DNA of 64,000 bases from JAKAGZ01 sp964412105 (GCA_964412105.1 CAYPNM010000014.1:1-64000), one strand, 5' to 3'; counted from the first letter of the stretch, positions 45,605-58,400 are shown. A program made the numbers and translations. Notes: generated from the sequence alone by a model not told the origin.

Positions 45605-45648
45605 TAGTCAATCCAATTCTTGAGGTGTAAAAAAATAATAACTATGAT

Positions 45649-46236
45649 TTATAATTTTTGTAAATCTATTTTACCTTCCGCAATCTTTCTTAACACAGTA
45701 GGTAGTAATTTATGCTCAACATTAAGAACTTTTTCTGCAATTTCATCAGGTGAACCTAATTCGGAAATATCAATTTTTTCCTGAGCAATAACTTGGCCGG
45801 AATCATAAACTTCATTAACAAGATGAACCGTTGCTCCGGAATACTTATCACCTGAATTAAATACAGCGCGGTGAACATTCATCCCGTACATACCTGGTCC
45901 CCCATATAAAGGAAGCAATGCGGGATGTATATTTATAATTTTATTTTGAAAACTATCTAGAAATTCAATCGGTATCAGTTTTAAAAAACCAGCCAGTACT
46001 ATAATTTCTATTTCTAAATTCTTAAGTGACGATATGAGCTCATTATAACTTATGTTGCCTGGCTTTTTGCCAATTGTAAAGGTTGGTATTGAAAATTTAC
46101 AAGCAATCTGAAAAGCTGCACAATCAATCTTATCACTTATAACTGCTTTAACGGTAACGATATTTTTAGTGTAATCTGACTCTAAAATAGCCTGCAGGTT
46201 AGAACCTCTACCCGAAACAAAGACGGCTATATTCAA
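45649..46236 (-). CDS. purN: Phosphoribosylglycinamide formyltransferase
   Basis: The folate-dependent GAR transformylase, 195 aa. The nucleotide loop is VFVSGRGSNLQAI, the catalytic Asn-His is in KIINIHPALLPLY, and the catalytic Asp is in EVYDSGQVIAQ. The loop LYGGPGMYGMNVHRAVF is the form common in Bacteroidota. The start is TTG with AGGA upstream. Confidence 0.93.
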   Translation of the reverse strand: MNIAVFVSGRGSNLQAILESDYTKNIVTVKAVISDKIDCAAFQIACKFSIPTFTIGKKPGNISYNELISSLKNLEIEIIVLAGFLKLIPIEFLDSFQNKIINIHPALLPLYGGPGMYGMNVHRAVFNSGDKYSGATVHLVNEVYDSGQVIAQEKIDISELGSPDEIAEKVLNVEHKLLPTVLRKIAEGKIDLQKL

Positions 46237-46319
46237 AATAAAATAATCCTAAAAAGTGGTTAAAATTAGCTAAATAGCAAAATATTGTCAATGAATTTGG
46301 TCTGTTTTACAGAGTTTTT

Positions 46320-47828
46320 CTAATTTTTCCCTCTGCTTTTCAATGCAAATAATAGATTCTTTAATTTATTTTGATAATCATAGCTTTTGTAATCTTCGGC
46401 CTCATTTATATAATTTTTGACATCTTCCATTTCACCCAGTTTTTCCTTTGCCCTGGCAATATAATAGCATGCAAAAGGATTAATCCATTTTTCTTCTTTT
46501 ATTTTTAGTGATTTTGCAGCAAGGGCGGTATCAACAGATGATTTAAATCTATGAAGGGAAAACAATGCATCACTTAGATTTAATAGGGCTTCCGCTTTAA
46601 TATCAGGTGAGCTAGTGCTGTCAACTAATACAGAAAGACTATCGATCGCAATTTTGTATTTTGCATTTTCAACATAATGACTAAATTTTACAAGTTCCAT
46701 CTCGTCTTTTGAAAATCCCGTCTTCGAGAAAATATCGCCACGGCGACGAGCATAAATATCATCTTCTATATCTGTATCCCCTCTGCTTGTCAATTTAAAG
46801 TAAGTATTGGCAACATCTTTTTGCCCCAGAAATTCATAACAAACAGCGAGCCTGTAATTTGCAATTCCTAAATAATCATTTCCTACAGTAGATAAAATAA
46901 ATTTATTATAATAATTTATAGCTGCTTCAAATTTATTTTCTTTGTAAAGAATATCCCCAATCAGAAAATTTGAATATGACACAAGTTGTTTGAACTTTTT
47001 AGTTTTGCTCTGAACGATTCTTCTAAGAATTCTTTCTGATGGATTAAGTTTTCTGTCTCTTATATAAATAACTGCAAGTGAATAACTAAACAGCAAATTA
47101 TCTGGATATCGCCTTATTAACGTATTCATATAATTTTCAGCAGCAGCATAGTCAGCAAAAAAGTCTGTCATAATTTGTGCGTAATAAAATTTTGCTTCTA
47201 CCCTGGTATACGTACCATAAATCATAGCCTCTTTAATGTACTCAAGTCCCTGCTCCTTATCTCCTTTCATTCCTGCCAGACTTAACGCCCATTGAAATGC
47301 TTTTGGAATCTGGCCTATGGCAAAGTTGTAAAGTCCGAGCCCTAGATAAGCATCGTGAAATCTCGGATTAAGTTCAATTACTTTGTTAAGAAAACTTTCT
47401 GATTTTTTTGTAGCCCATACAGCATCCAAAAATTTCCCTTGTTGAGTAAATGCCATTGCTCTGTAAGTATAGTTTGCCCCAAGAATGTATAATGTCTCTA
47501 TATCCGTGGAATTGCTATCCAGCAATGCAATTCCCTTCTCAATAGCTGTATCAGAATAATCCAAAAATTCCTGTAAATCAGCTTTATCTTTACTACTAAA
47601 ATAGTACCAGAAATAGATACTTGATTTATAATGATAGCCACGGGGATCATCCGGATAATTATCAATCAACCTTTGAAATGTGATCTGGGCCTGATTCCAT
47701 CTGAAATTATAAATATTTTCTAGCCCCCTTAAAATTGCACTATTAATTCTAGATTGTGCAAAAGTATTCCCATTTGTGAACAATAACAAAATAAGTGCAG
47801 AGGTATAATAGAGTATAGATTTTTTCAT
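46320..47828 (-). CDS. Exported TPR-repeat protein, TTC39/IML2-like
   Basis: 502 aa, with a signal peptide at 1-24 (ends GNTFAQ). The rest is a string of TPR-like helical hairpins. The segment around 145-175 (DAYLGLGLYNFAIGQIPKAF) and the general plan resemble the eukaryotic TTC39/IML2 family and its bacterial relatives. It is probably a periplasmic or outer-membrane-linked scaffold. Its place between pyrG and purN says nothing obvious about function. Confidence 0.7.
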   Translation of the reverse strand: MKKSILYYTSALILLLFTNGNTFAQSRINSAILRGLENIYNFRWNQAQITFQRLIDNYPDDPRGYHYKSSIYFWYYFSSKDKADLQEFLDYSDTAIEKGIALLDSNSTDIETLYILGANYTYRAMAFTQQGKFLDAVWATKKSESFLNKVIELNPRFHDAYLGLGLYNFAIGQIPKAFQWALSLAGMKGDKEQGLEYIKEAMIYGTYTRVEAKFYYAQIMTDFFADYAAAENYMNTLIRRYPDNLLFSYSLAVIYIRDRKLNPSERILRRIVQSKTKKFKQLVSYSNFLIGDILYKENKFEAAINYYNKFILSTVGNDYLGIANYRLAVCYEFLGQKDVANTYFKLTSRGDTDIEDDIYARRRGDIFSKTGFSKDEMELVKFSHYVENAKYKIAIDSLSVLVDSTSSPDIKAEALLNLSDALFSLHRFKSSVDTALAAKSLKIKEEKWINPFACYYIARAKEKLGEMEDVKNYINEAEDYKSYDYQNKLKNLLFALKSRGKN

Positions 47829-47853
47829 AACGCCTATTGCTAAGGAGGTTTAA

Positions 47854-50108
<2,255 letters not shown>

Positions 50109-51698
50109 TTGGATATTGACATTTTGAGATACTTTAATCGTTTTATTTTATCAACTTTTTTCTTTTTCATAATAATTTGTTTATCCTCAGATATTTTAGC
50201 TCAGGATACTACATCTGCTAGTCTTGCATTCAAAAGCAACCGGCCAAGAAGAAGAACAAATATATTTTATCATCCGGATCTTGCTTATCAACTTTGGCAA
50301 CAGTTTAAACTAATCCAAGAAGCCAATTCGGGCGATCCTATGGCAATGCACGAACTCGGATTAAGATACCTTTTGGGAGAAGGGTCCGTTGCTGATACTT
50401 CACAGGCTGCGTATTGGATTGGCAAAGCCGCTGATAAAAGTCTTCCGGCAGCTGAATATAACTATGCAATATTGCTAAACAATGGCTGGGGAGTTTCGTG
50501 GAATCCATTTAAAGCTTACAAGTATTTTAAGGATGCTGCTTTATCTGGGATGCCTCAGGCAGAATACGTCTATGGAATTTTAAATACAAATGATTTTATT
50601 GTAAAAAGGAATTGGGACAAGGCTTATACATGGGTTAAAAAAGCGGCAGATGATGGAAACTCTTCTGCAAAGGAAATTTTAGGCGATTTGAAAAAGCGTG
50701 TCTCACCAGATTATTTTGATTCTTCAAATACTAATTCAGAAGCTGATTCATCCGGGATTGCATCGTCCAATGATGAATCAACAATTTCTTCTAATCTAGG
50801 ACTGGTGTTTATAGATTTTTCATCAAAAACAGATTCTGTTCCCGTTATAACTGATAAACAAATTATAGATGATATATGGAAGAATGGAAGCGAATTACTA
50901 AACGATACTCTTGGCATCGGTAATAAGAGTGACTCGACCTTAACGAAGCTTAAGAAAAAAGGTATTTCTTATCTTGAACAATCTGCAGAGGCAGGAAATC
51001 CCGAAGCTCTTACTTTAATTGGAAGACTATATGAAAGAGGAATTTTTTTTAAGAAAAACCTACTCAAAGCAGCAATATACTACTTGAGAGCTACAAGATT
51101 GGATTCACCTACGGCTCCGGCTATTATTTGGTATATGATTCGAGAGAAGGATTATTTTACAAACCTAAAAAAATTAGTCGACGAAAATAATGCCGATGCA
51201 ATGTACATATGGTATGAGCTATATATTCTTGGTTTCGATCAGCAATTCACTGAAGGAGATGCGTTCAATTTATTGAGGAGGGCTGCAAACCAAAATAATC
51301 TTCCCGCAATAGTTGAACTTGGTTTCTCATATCTTACAGGAAAATTTGTTAAAACGAATAAGGAAAAAGCCCTTTTATTATGGAATGCAGCCGAAAAAAT
51401 GGGAAGTACAGAAGCTTCCATTAGGATTGCAGCTGCAATGCTTCTGGGTGAGATAGGAACTGACCGTATGGATACAACAAAATATTTGCAAATGCTGAAT
51501 GTAGCGGATAATCTGGGTTCTGTTCTTGCTCAGGTATCTTTGGGGTACTGTTATGAAAACGGTATTGGTGTGAGAAAAAGTATACCCGAAGCCGTTAAAT
51601 TTTACAGGCTTGGTGCCCAACGCGGCAACAGATATGCTTATGACCAGCTAAAAAGGATGTATGACTCAATCAGACCACCTGAATTCCAATTTAACTAA
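50109..51698 (+). CDS. Exported Sel1-repeat protein
   Basis: 529 aa. Signal peptide or anchor at about 6-35 (ILSTFFFFIIICLSSDILAQ). Sel1-like repeats follow in two blocks (about 75-195 and 275-520), with motifs such as AMHELGLRYLLGEG, EALTLIGRLYERG, VELGFSYLTGK and SLGYCYENGIGV. A Ser/Asp-rich linker of about 60 residues separates the blocks. Sel1 proteins act as scaffolds in signalling or envelope processes. The start must be TTG (50109 or 50124), because no ATG precedes the signal sequence. Confidence 0.78.
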   Translation: MDIDILRYFNRFILSTFFFFIIICLSSDILAQDTTSASLAFKSNRPRRRTNIFYHPDLAYQLWQQFKLIQEANSGDPMAMHELGLRYLLGEGSVADTSQAAYWIGKAADKSLPAAEYNYAILLNNGWGVSWNPFKAYKYFKDAALSGMPQAEYVYGILNTNDFIVKRNWDKAYTWVKKAADDGNSSAKEILGDLKKRVSPDYFDSSNTNSEADSSGIASSNDESTISSNLGLVFIDFSSKTDSVPVITDKQIIDDIWKNGSELLNDTLGIGNKSDSTLTKLKKKGISYLEQSAEAGNPEALTLIGRLYERGIFFKKNLLKAAIYYLRATRLDSPTAPAIIWYMIREKDYFTNLKKLVDENNADAMYIWYELYILGFDQQFTEGDAFNLLRRAANQNNLPAIVELGFSYLTGKFVKTNKEKALLLWNAAEKMGSTEASIRIAAAMLLGEIGTDRMDTTKYLQMLNVADNLGSVLAQVSLGYCYENGIGVRKSIPEAVKFYRLGAQRGNRYAYDQLKRMYDSIRPPEFQFN

Positions 51699-51814
51699 TA
51701 AGAACATAATTATTCAAATTTTTCTTATCCGAAGCACTATTATTAATAATATTTCTGATAATTATTATTACTTTTGATTACTTCAAAATATTTTATTAAA
51801 GTTTATTCTTATTT

Positions 51815-52969
51815 ATGTCAGAAAAAACTTTAGCATTATCCTCAAAATTACCCGGATCGGGACTAAGTATATTTGCTGTTATGTCTAAAATGGCAGTAGA
51901 TTATAGTGCAATAAATCTTTCTCAGGGATTTCCAGATTTTAATTGTTCAGATGAATTAATCTCTCTTGTTAATAAATACCAGCGGAAAGGATTTAACCAG
52001 TATGCACCTATGCCCGGAGCCCCCGCCCTTAGAGAAAAGATTGCAGCCAAGATAAATACTTTATATAATAAAGAATATAATTATGAAACTGAAATTACGG
52101 TAACGGCAGGAGCGACACAGGCTTTATTTACTGCAATTACGGCTTTTATAAATAAAGGAGACGAAGCAATTATCATCGAACCTGCTTACGACTCATATGC
52201 GCCTGTGGTAATAATGAGCGGGGGTATACCAAAATTTGTTTCGATGAGAAGTGATTTTTCTTTTGATTGGGACTCAGTTAAGGATGCAATCACTGAACAA
52301 ACTAAAATGTTAATTATCAATTCTCCGCACAATCCAACAGGATGTATTTTATCTGAGTCTGACATTAAAATTCTTGAAGAGATTACCAGAAAAAAAAATA
52401 TCATCTTATTAAGCGATGAAGTTTATGAACATATAATCTTCGATGGCAAAAAACACCTAAGTCTTTGTCAGTCCGATGAGTTATCGCAAAAAACACTACT
52501 AATTTCATCATTCGGAAAAACATATCACACAACTGGCTGGAAAGTTGGCTATTGTGCAGCTCCAAAATTACTAACAGATGAGTTTAGGAAAATACATCAA
52601 TTTATCGTTTTTGCCGTTAACACTCCTGTACAATATGCTTATGCGGAGTATATGAATGAACCCAAACATTACTTATCATTGGAATCATTTTATCAGCGCA
52701 AACGTGACTTGTTATTATCATCATTAAACAATTCTGGATTTAATTTCACGCCTGCAAAAGGAACCTATTTCCAACTTCTGGATTATTCTGATATGTCAGA
52801 TAAGAATGATATGGATTTTTCAATTTCTCTTATAAAAGAGGTTGGAGTAGCAGTTATCCCTCTTTCTCCATTCTGTACTATTGATAAATCAAGAAAAATT
52901 ATCAGGGTTTGTTTTGCAAAGAAAGATGAAGTGCTGCTAGAAGCTGCTGAAAAACTATGTGCAATTTAA
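51815..52969 (+). CDS. Class I aminotransferase (methionine / kynurenine aminotransferase-like)
   Basis: A PLP enzyme of 384 aa. It shows INLSQGFPDF at the N terminus, TAGATQALF for phosphate binding, NSPHNPTGC, the Asp and Tyr of LLSDEVYEHI, and the PLP Lys in SSFGKTYHTTGWKVGY. Closest in motif pattern to YbdL-type methionine aminotransferases. The substrate range is probably broad (Met, aromatic amino acids). Its stop overlaps the convergent MFS gene by 4 bp. Confidence 0.87.
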   Translation: MSEKTLALSSKLPGSGLSIFAVMSKMAVDYSAINLSQGFPDFNCSDELISLVNKYQRKGFNQYAPMPGAPALREKIAAKINTLYNKEYNYETEITVTAGATQALFTAITAFINKGDEAIIIEPAYDSYAPVVIMSGGIPKFVSMRSDFSFDWDSVKDAITEQTKMLIINSPHNPTGCILSESDIKILEEITRKKNIILLSDEVYEHIIFDGKKHLSLCQSDELSQKTLLISSFGKTYHTTGWKVGYCAAPKLLTDEFRKIHQFIVFAVNTPVQYAYAEYMNEPKHYLSLESFYQRKRDLLLSSLNNSGFNFTPAKGTYFQLLDYSDMSDKNDMDFSISLIKEVGVAVIPLSPFCTIDKSRKIIRVCFAKKDEVLLEAAEKLCAI

Positions 52970-54216
52970 GGTTGTACCTTTTCAAATTTAAATTCAGGCT
53001 CTTTAACTTTTTGCAGAATTATAAGTCCAATCACAAAAAACAAGCCGATTGCGAGAGCAGCAACACGCTCATTTGAAATATCTGAAACAATGCCATAAAA
53101 TAAGGGACCGACAACTGCCGAAGATTTGCCGAACAATCCATCATAGAACCCGAAAAATTCAGCTTCTCTTTCCTTTGGAGTAAGAAGGGCCATTAGACTT
53201 CTGCTGCAGGATTGTGACGAGCCTATTGAAAGGCCGGCTAGTAATCCAATTACATAAAATTCTGAAATTGTATTTACAAAATAAGCACCAATAACAACAC
53301 CCAGCCAGATAATAATCGTAATGGTGATAGTTTTTTTCGGTCCTATATGATCCGAGACAATTCCAAATATGAATGAGCCTCCCACTGCTGTACTTTGAAC
53401 AATTACAAAGAAATAAATTATTTCTGCGTCAGACATCTTTAAAATGTTAGTCGCAAAAATGGAAGCAAAAGCTATTATAGTTATTATTGCATCATTATAT
53501 AGGAAAAATGCTATTAAAAATTTCTTAACCGACGGATATTCATTCCTAAAAAAAAGCGCTTTCAATGTAGAATAACTTTTGTGTATTCCCTTTCTAACTA
53601 AATCTACTCTAACTGGATTATCAACTCCTGGTTCGCTCACAAACAAAAACAATGGAATTGAAAAGAAAAGAAAAAATAATGCGGCTACTATGAATGAAAG
53701 TCTTATGTAAAAATAATAATCGGGCGCAGACTGTGAAGGAAGTAGAACTCTGATTATTAACAATACAGCAAGGGCACCAACATAGCCCATTGCAAAACCA
53801 TAACCAGAAACTCTTCCATAATTTTTTTTAGATGTTAGGTTTGGCAGAAAAGCATCATAAAAAACCAATCCTGCTTCAAAGCCTACATTTGCAAGAATAA
53901 AAAGTCCCATCCCCAAAATGATGTTGCCTTCTCTGACGAAATACATAAGCGCTGTACAGACAACGGAAACAAGCGTAAATAACAATAAAAATCTTTTCCT
54001 GTTTCGTGAAACGTCGGCAATAGCACCCATGGGTGGGCTAAGTAATGCAGCAAATATCATTGAGATACTTACAGCAAGTCCCCAAAGCCATTTCTTCCCA
54101 CCTGCAACATTGTTTGTAAAATATTTCGAATAGATAACTGTAACAATTATTACAGAAAAAGCAGTGTTGGCAAAATCAAAAAATGACCAGCTTATGATTC
54201 TGCCTTTTTCTTTCAT
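52966..54216 (-). CDS. MFS transporter, UMF1 / Atg22-like family
   Basis: 416 aa with about 12 TM helices. The start ISWSFFDFANTAFSVIIVTVIY is the hallmark of the UMF1 (Atg22-like) branch, as are AIADVSRNRKRFL and the SSQSCSRSLMALLTPKEREAEFFGFYD block. Yeast Atg22 exports amino acids from the vacuole; bacterial substrates are unknown. It sits 4 bp after nusB on the same strand. Confidence 0.85.
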   Translation of the reverse strand: MKEKGRIISWSFFDFANTAFSVIIVTVIYSKYFTNNVAGGKKWLWGLAVSISMIFAALLSPPMGAIADVSRNRKRFLLLFTLVSVVCTALMYFVREGNIILGMGLFILANVGFEAGLVFYDAFLPNLTSKKNYGRVSGYGFAMGYVGALAVLLIIRVLLPSQSAPDYYFYIRLSFIVAALFFLFFSIPLFLFVSEPGVDNPVRVDLVRKGIHKSYSTLKALFFRNEYPSVKKFLIAFFLYNDAIITIIAFASIFATNILKMSDAEIIYFFVIVQSTAVGGSFIFGIVSDHIGPKKTITITIIIWLGVVIGAYFVNTISEFYVIGLLAGLSIGSSQSCSRSLMALLTPKEREAEFFGFYDGLFGKSSAVVGPLFYGIVSDISNERVAALAIGLFFVIGLIILQKVKEPEFKFEKVQP

Positions 54217-54220
54217 TTAT

Positions 54221-54703
54221 CTATTTCTTCTGTGAAGGTTTTGAAATCGTTTCTTCCACTAACCCCCTTCCGGTTTTATTCAAAGATTTTGAATTTTTTA
54301 GCTGAGATAGAATAGCATCAAGAATTCCGTTTATAAATTTTCCACTTCCTGAAGTGCTGAATTCCTTTGCAATCTCAATAGATTCATTTATTGATACTTT
54401 AGGAGGAATGTCAGGGAAATAAAGAATTTCACAAATACCCATCCTTAATAATAATTTATCTATAAGGGCAATCCTGTCCATTTCCCAGTTAGCTACTCTG
54501 GATTTAATTTTCTCATCAAGTTCATTTTGATGCAATATAACACGATTTACAAGATTTTCAGCAAATTCTCTATCTGATTTGTTGGTTGTATTTCCAAGAA
54601 TGGTTTCCAAATGGAAAGACAGAGATTCTTTGTTCATCTCATAGGCGTAAAGTATCTGTAGCACCTTTTCCCTGACGATTCTTCGTTTGGACAACTGAGA
54701 CAT
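54221..54703 (-). CDS. nusB: Transcription antitermination factor NusB
   Basis: An RNA-binding helical protein of 160 aa. It shows RRIVREKVLQILYAYEM at the N terminus, then DRIALIDKLLLRMGICEIL and the PPKVSINESIEIAKEFST block. It works with NusE at boxA in rRNA antitermination. A short charged tail (about 18 residues) extends beyond the usual end. Confidence 0.93.
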   Translation of the reverse strand: MSQLSKRRIVREKVLQILYAYEMNKESLSFHLETILGNTTNKSDREFAENLVNRVILHQNELDEKIKSRVANWEMDRIALIDKLLLRMGICEILYFPDIPPKVSINESIEIAKEFSTSGSGKFINGILDAILSQLKNSKSLNKTGRGLVEETISKPSQKK

Positions 54704-54749
54704 AATTAATTGCTAAAATTAAAGAACATTAAATAATAAATTTTCTCCT

Positions 54750-55862
54750 TTACCTTTTAATTATTTCGCTCAAGCGGCCGGAGAAAAAAGATCTGCCTGT
54801 GTAAATATTGCTAATTCTTCCAACACTTGATAGTCTTTCCTCTGCAATTTTGTTGGATGCTTCGTATGTAGGAATCTTTTTCTCTTCAGAGATTTTCAAA
54901 ATTCTCATAATAACGTCATAAATTCCTTCTGCTTGTTTCAGAGCTTTATCCTGGCGGTAACCTTCAAGTTCATTTGCAACATTTATTAAGCCTCCAGCAT
55001 TAATTACATAATCCGGAGCGTATACAATGCCTTTTTCAACTAACTTTGGTCCGTGAACTTTTTCAACTTCAAGTTGATTATTCGCCCCACCTGCAATAAT
55101 TTCTGCTTTTATTCTACTAAGAGTATTATCATTTATAATAGCTCCAAGCGCATTTGGTGAGAAGATATCAGCATCAATATCATAAATTTCTTCAGGCTTT
55201 ACAACCTGCGCTTTTACAGTCTCAAGCGTGCGTTTAATTTTCTCTTCATTAATATCTGTCAAAAAGATTTCCGCACCTTCATTATAAAGATGCTCACATA
55301 GGTAACTCGCAACTTGCCCTGCACCCTGCACAGCAATTTTTTTGCTTTTCAAAGAATCATTTCCCCACTTGTATTTTGCGCATGCTTTTATTCCGACATA
55401 AACTCCATAGGCGGTAACAGGTGACGGATCACCTGAGCCGCCAAGTGCTTTCGATATTCCGGTGACATACTTTGTTTCCATCCGGACGAATTCCATATCT
55501 TTGACTGATGTTCCAACATCTTCAGCCGTGATGTAGCGACCAGCAAGACCTTCAATAAACTTTCCAAATGTTCTGAACAATAATTCATTTTTCTGGGTAG
55601 CTGAATCACCAATAATTACTGCTTTCCCTCCACCAAGGTTTAATCCTGAAACTGCTGCTTTATAAGTCATTCCTCTAGAAAGTCTTAATACATCCCTAAC
55701 AGCATCTTCCTCAGTTTTATAGGTCCACATCCTTGTACCACCAAGTGCAGGGCCTAATGTAGTATTATGAATTGCTATAATAGCCTTTAATCCTGCTTCT
55801 TTATTGTAACAATAAACCACCTGTTCGTGGCCGTATTCTTCTAAAGATTCGAAATTAACCAT
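54750..55862 (-). CDS. Leucine dehydrogenase (Glu/Leu/Phe/Val dehydrogenase family)
   Basis: An NAD-dependent amino acid dehydrogenase of 370 aa, the size of leucine or valine dehydrogenases rather than glutamate dehydrogenase. It has [11 protein letters not shown], the catalytic Lys in [17 protein letters not shown], and the Rossmann motif [11 protein letters not shown] followed by Asp in LTDIN. Likely role: branched-chain amino acid deamination. The ATG at 55862 follows AGGTGG; the 12-codon upstream frame extension is not family-like. Confidence 0.88.
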   Translation of the reverse strand: MVNFESLEEYGHEQVVYCYNKEAGLKAIIAIHNTTLGPALGGTRMWTYKTEEDAVRDVLRLSRGMTYKAAVSGLNLGGGKAVIIGDSATQKNELLFRTFGKFIEGLAGRYITAEDVGTSVKDMEFVRMETKYVTGISKALGGSGDPSPVTAYGVYVGIKACAKYKWGNDSLKSKKIAVQGAGQVASYLCEHLYNEGAEIFLTDINEEKIKRTLETVKAQVVKPEEIYDIDADIFSPNALGAIINDNTLSRIKAEIIAGGANNQLEVEKVHGPKLVEKGIVYAPDYVINAGGLINVANELEGYRQDKALKQAEGIYDVIMRILKISEEKKIPTYEASNKIAEERLSSVGRISNIYTGRSFFSGRLSEIIKR

Positions 55863-55879
55863 TTGTCCACCTGTATTAT

Positions 55880-56914
55880 TTATAATGCAAAAAACCAAAA
55901 AACCAGAAGAGCAACACTCTCTCTGAACTTGTATGAGAATTTTTTGTAAGAACCCAAATGCATTTCAGAAGCTGCAAAATGGGTTTTAATTTTATAGAAA
56001 CTGCAAATCTCTTTTATTCTTGCCAGATGATATGAATCAGAAATGATAATGATGTCCCTAAGATTCTTTTTATCCATCAATTCATTTTTAATAAATCTTA
56101 CTTGTTCACTGGTAGAAGCTGTTTTCTTTTCAATCCATATATTAGTGGAATCCACTCCCCTATTTTTTAAATAGTTACTAGCAACTTCAGCTTCACTTAG
56201 TTCACCCGGCGCATGTCCTCCTGTTACCTGTATTATTTTCAGTACACCCTTTTTATATAATTCTGCCGCCATTTCGGCTCTGGCAGCCAAACTCGGACTG
56301 GGCCGATTATCTGACCAAACTGCTGCTCCCATAACCACACCTACAAATTTTGCATTCCTTCCATTATTTATATTAATTTTCTCCACAACATTCTGGCCTA
56401 AGTATAAGAATGCACTCAATAGTAAGAGAGCAGTAACTAAAACAGAAATTCCTAAAGATTTTAAAACTAATAATTTTTTCCCCCCTAGAAAAGCAATCCA
56501 AATTACAGATATGAATATAAATTGCACAAGCTGGAATAATGAAAAGAATATACCCTTAATAATTTCTTCTAATGGATGTTCAAGGAAATAGTAATTTGGA
56601 ATTGGAATTTTTAGCCAGTAGTAAAATTCTGCAAAAAAAAGGGCAAAAGTCATTAACGTTGTATAAAAAATCAAAAGCTTGGGTTTGTAAACATTTCTTT
56701 TGCTAAATGAATATATTAGGATACTTATTATAAGCACCAAAGTGAAAAACAAATTCAGCTGATTACCTTTAAATATTATGCTGAAATCTGAAAGCGGGAT
56801 CCCTTGATTTTTATATTTAATGTAATATAGGAAAAGCAGATCAAGTATAATAACGACAATAATTACACTTAATAATCTCCATTTAGATATAATAGACTTA
56901 CTAACTTTATTCAT
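55880..56914 (-). CDS. DUF218 (SanA/YdcF/ElyC-type) membrane protein
   Basis: 344 aa. Five hydrophobic segments at about 11-170 precede a DUF218 domain (about 185-344): [23 protein letters not shown], then [15 protein letters not shown], the helix of [15 protein letters not shown], and [11 protein letters not shown]. coli relatives (ElyC, SanA) affect envelope integrity and undecaprenyl-carrier use. It is 17 bp upstream of the leucine dehydrogenase gene. The ATG at 56914 is used; a TTG one codon earlier is also possible. Confidence 0.78.
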   Translation of the reverse strand: MNKVSKSIISKWRLLSVIIVVIILDLLFLYYIKYKNQGIPLSDFSIIFKGNQLNLFFTLVLIISILIYSFSKRNVYKPKLLIFYTTLMTFALFFAEFYYWLKIPIPNYYFLEHPLEEIIKGIFFSLFQLVQFIFISVIWIAFLGGKKLLVLKSLGISVLVTALLLLSAFLYLGQNVVEKININNGRNAKFVGVVMGAAVWSDNRPSPSLAARAEMAAELYKKGVLKIIQVTGGHAPGELSEAEVASNYLKNRGVDSTNIWIEKKTASTSEQVRFIKNELMDKKNLRDIIIISDSYHLARIKEICSFYKIKTHFAASEMHLGSYKKFSYKFRESVALLVFWFFAL

Positions 56915-57332
56915 CAAAAGTGTAATCAGTTTTTGAATAACATTATCAAGATTTTAAGAGCATAAATTGAGCAAAAACAACTTATGAAAGAACAATTATA
57001 AAATTACCCAAATTGTTTGCCCTCCGCAAGGAAGTAATTATCTCCTTTCAAAATCCTAACAATGGTTTACGCCAATAATAAATCACTTCAAATGCCTTAT
57101 ATCAAACCTTTCCAATCCAAAATATGCTGAATATTATTAGCAGTAAAATTTATGATCCGTCCTGTGGAATTTAAAGGAATGATATAATTATAAATTTTAA
57201 GAAGTTGATTTTTTGAAGAAAATACAAATGAAAGAAAACCAGGAACAATTTTACCAGCCTAGTTTCTTTATATGATTGTATAATAAATTAACTAATATTA
57301 ACATCGAATTGGAGATCTTGAAGAGTTAGGAA
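56915..57332. other. Intergenic stretch, about 420 bp, nothing recognised
   Basis: AT-rich, with no frame with a ribosome site, no RNA fold and no repeat. Presumably contains the promoter for the DUF218 gene. Confidence 0.5.
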
Positions 57333-58115
57333 CTATCTCTCACTTAATAATGATTCTTTGCTAGCAACATTTGACGATATATCTATTGCTGCAATTTGCT
57401 GGATTCTATCCTTATTTGCTATGTCTTCCATCAATATCGAAGCTACCTGTTTCATCCAAAGTTCACTGGTGAATTTTTGCATCTTCTTTTTATAACTTTC
57501 GTTATACTCACCGTAATATCTGCGGATAACATTGTTTAGTATATTAAACTTTGAAAGCTGGGGATTGTTTTGCGCCTCTTCGTTAATCAATGTCCTTAAT
57601 ATATATCCGGAAGCCATTACATTTACATCAGGTAAATATAAATCAGATTTAGTTTCTGCAATGTGGTTTGCTTTAAGGCTATCACCCCAAAAGCACCACA
57701 TTACGCCGCCAAGTCCTATTGCGTAACTGGAAATTTTCCTACCATGGACCGTCACTCTGACTCTGGGGTGCTTTATCCAATATCTGTAATCAGATTCAAC
57801 TTTGAATATAGCATGCATCAAGATTATTGGAAGTCGGTACTCCTGAGATGCTTTTTGCATCGATGCCGTGATAAGGTAACCAGTTCGCCTAGAAATATAG
57901 TTTGCTTTGTTTATACTTTTGCTTATAAGAGCCAGCTCATTGTTATACATTTTTGTCTGAATAGCTTTTGAAGCTGATTCTTTTTCATCAAACTTTTTCT
58001 TAGGCAATGTTTGTTCAACGTGTATATCTGTGAAACCCATTAATGATATAAAAACACCCCAAATTAATCCTCTTATTATTCTTTTCAAGTGTCCTATTTT
58101 ACTGTAATAGCTCAT
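57333..58115 (-). CDS. Membrane-anchored lytic transglycosylase-like (SLT fold) protein
   Basis: 260 aa. N-terminal hydrophobic anchor (about 10-28). The region about 80-225 fits a lysozyme-like SLT domain: ASQEYRLPIILMHAIFKVESDYRYW, where Glu of KVESDY would be catalytic, then SSYAIGLGGVMW in place of the usual SxxGAxGLMQ, and a helix near VNVMASGYILRTLI. The central motif departs from the classic form, so activity is uncertain. Probable role: periplasmic peptidoglycan cutting. Confidence 0.6.
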   Translation of the reverse strand: MSYYSKIGHLKRIIRGLIWGVFISLMGFTDIHVEQTLPKKKFDEKESASKAIQTKMYNNELALISKSINKANYISRRTGYLITASMQKASQEYRLPIILMHAIFKVESDYRYWIKHPRVRVTVHGRKISSYAIGLGGVMWCFWGDSLKANHIAETKSDLYLPDVNVMASGYILRTLINEEAQNNPQLSKFNILNNVIRRYYGEYNESYKKKMQKFTSELWMKQVASILMEDIANKDRIQQIAAIDISSNVASKESLLSER

Positions 58116-58162
58116 TTCGTTTAATATTTTGTGTCTAATACTACCTATGTCATGCTCTATAC

Positions 58163-58189
58163 AAAAAAATCCTGATTAACTTCAGGATT
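58163..58189 (-). terminator. Rho-independent terminator of the tRNA unit
   Basis: On the minus strand an 8-bp stem AATCCTGA/TCAGGATT with a 6-nt loop is followed by seven T. It starts 11 nt after the tRNA-Cys 3' end. A textbook intrinsic terminator in form and position. Confidence 0.85.
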
Positions 58190-58199
58190 GGTGATTTTG

Positions 58200-58274
58200 A
58201 GGCGCCGGTTGGATTCGAACCAACGAAAAAAGGTTTTGCGAACCTTTTGCCTTGGACCACTTGGCTACAGCGCC
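58200..58274 (-). tRNA. tRNA-Cys (GCA)
   Basis: Cloverleaf: acceptor GGCGCTG/CGGCGCC with one G-T pair, D arm GCC/GGC, anticodon stem AAGGT/ACCTT, 5-nt variable loop, T arm GTTGG/CCAAC with TTCGAAT loop. The discriminator is T (U73), the main identity base for cysteine. The anticodon loop is TCGCAAA, giving GCA, but base 33 is C instead of the nearly universal U. CCA is not encoded. Confidence 0.85.
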
Positions 58275-58327
58275 ATATTTTTAATTTATTCTAACATTAT
58301 TAAAAATCCGCCCCTATTAATTTATAG

Positions 58328-58400
58328 AGCGGGAAACAGGATTCGAACCTGTGACATCAACCTTGGAAAGGTTGCACTCTGCCATCTGAGCTATTCCCGC
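58328..58400 (-). tRNA. tRNA-Gly (UCC)
   Basis: Cloverleaf: acceptor GCGGGAA/TTCCCGC, D arm GCTC/GAGT, anticodon stem CAACC/GGTTG with loop TTTCCAA (anticodon TCC), T arm ACAGG/CCTGT with TTCGAAT loop, U73. CCA is not encoded. It lies 53 bp upstream of tRNA-Cys on the same strand, probably one transcript. Confidence 0.95.
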
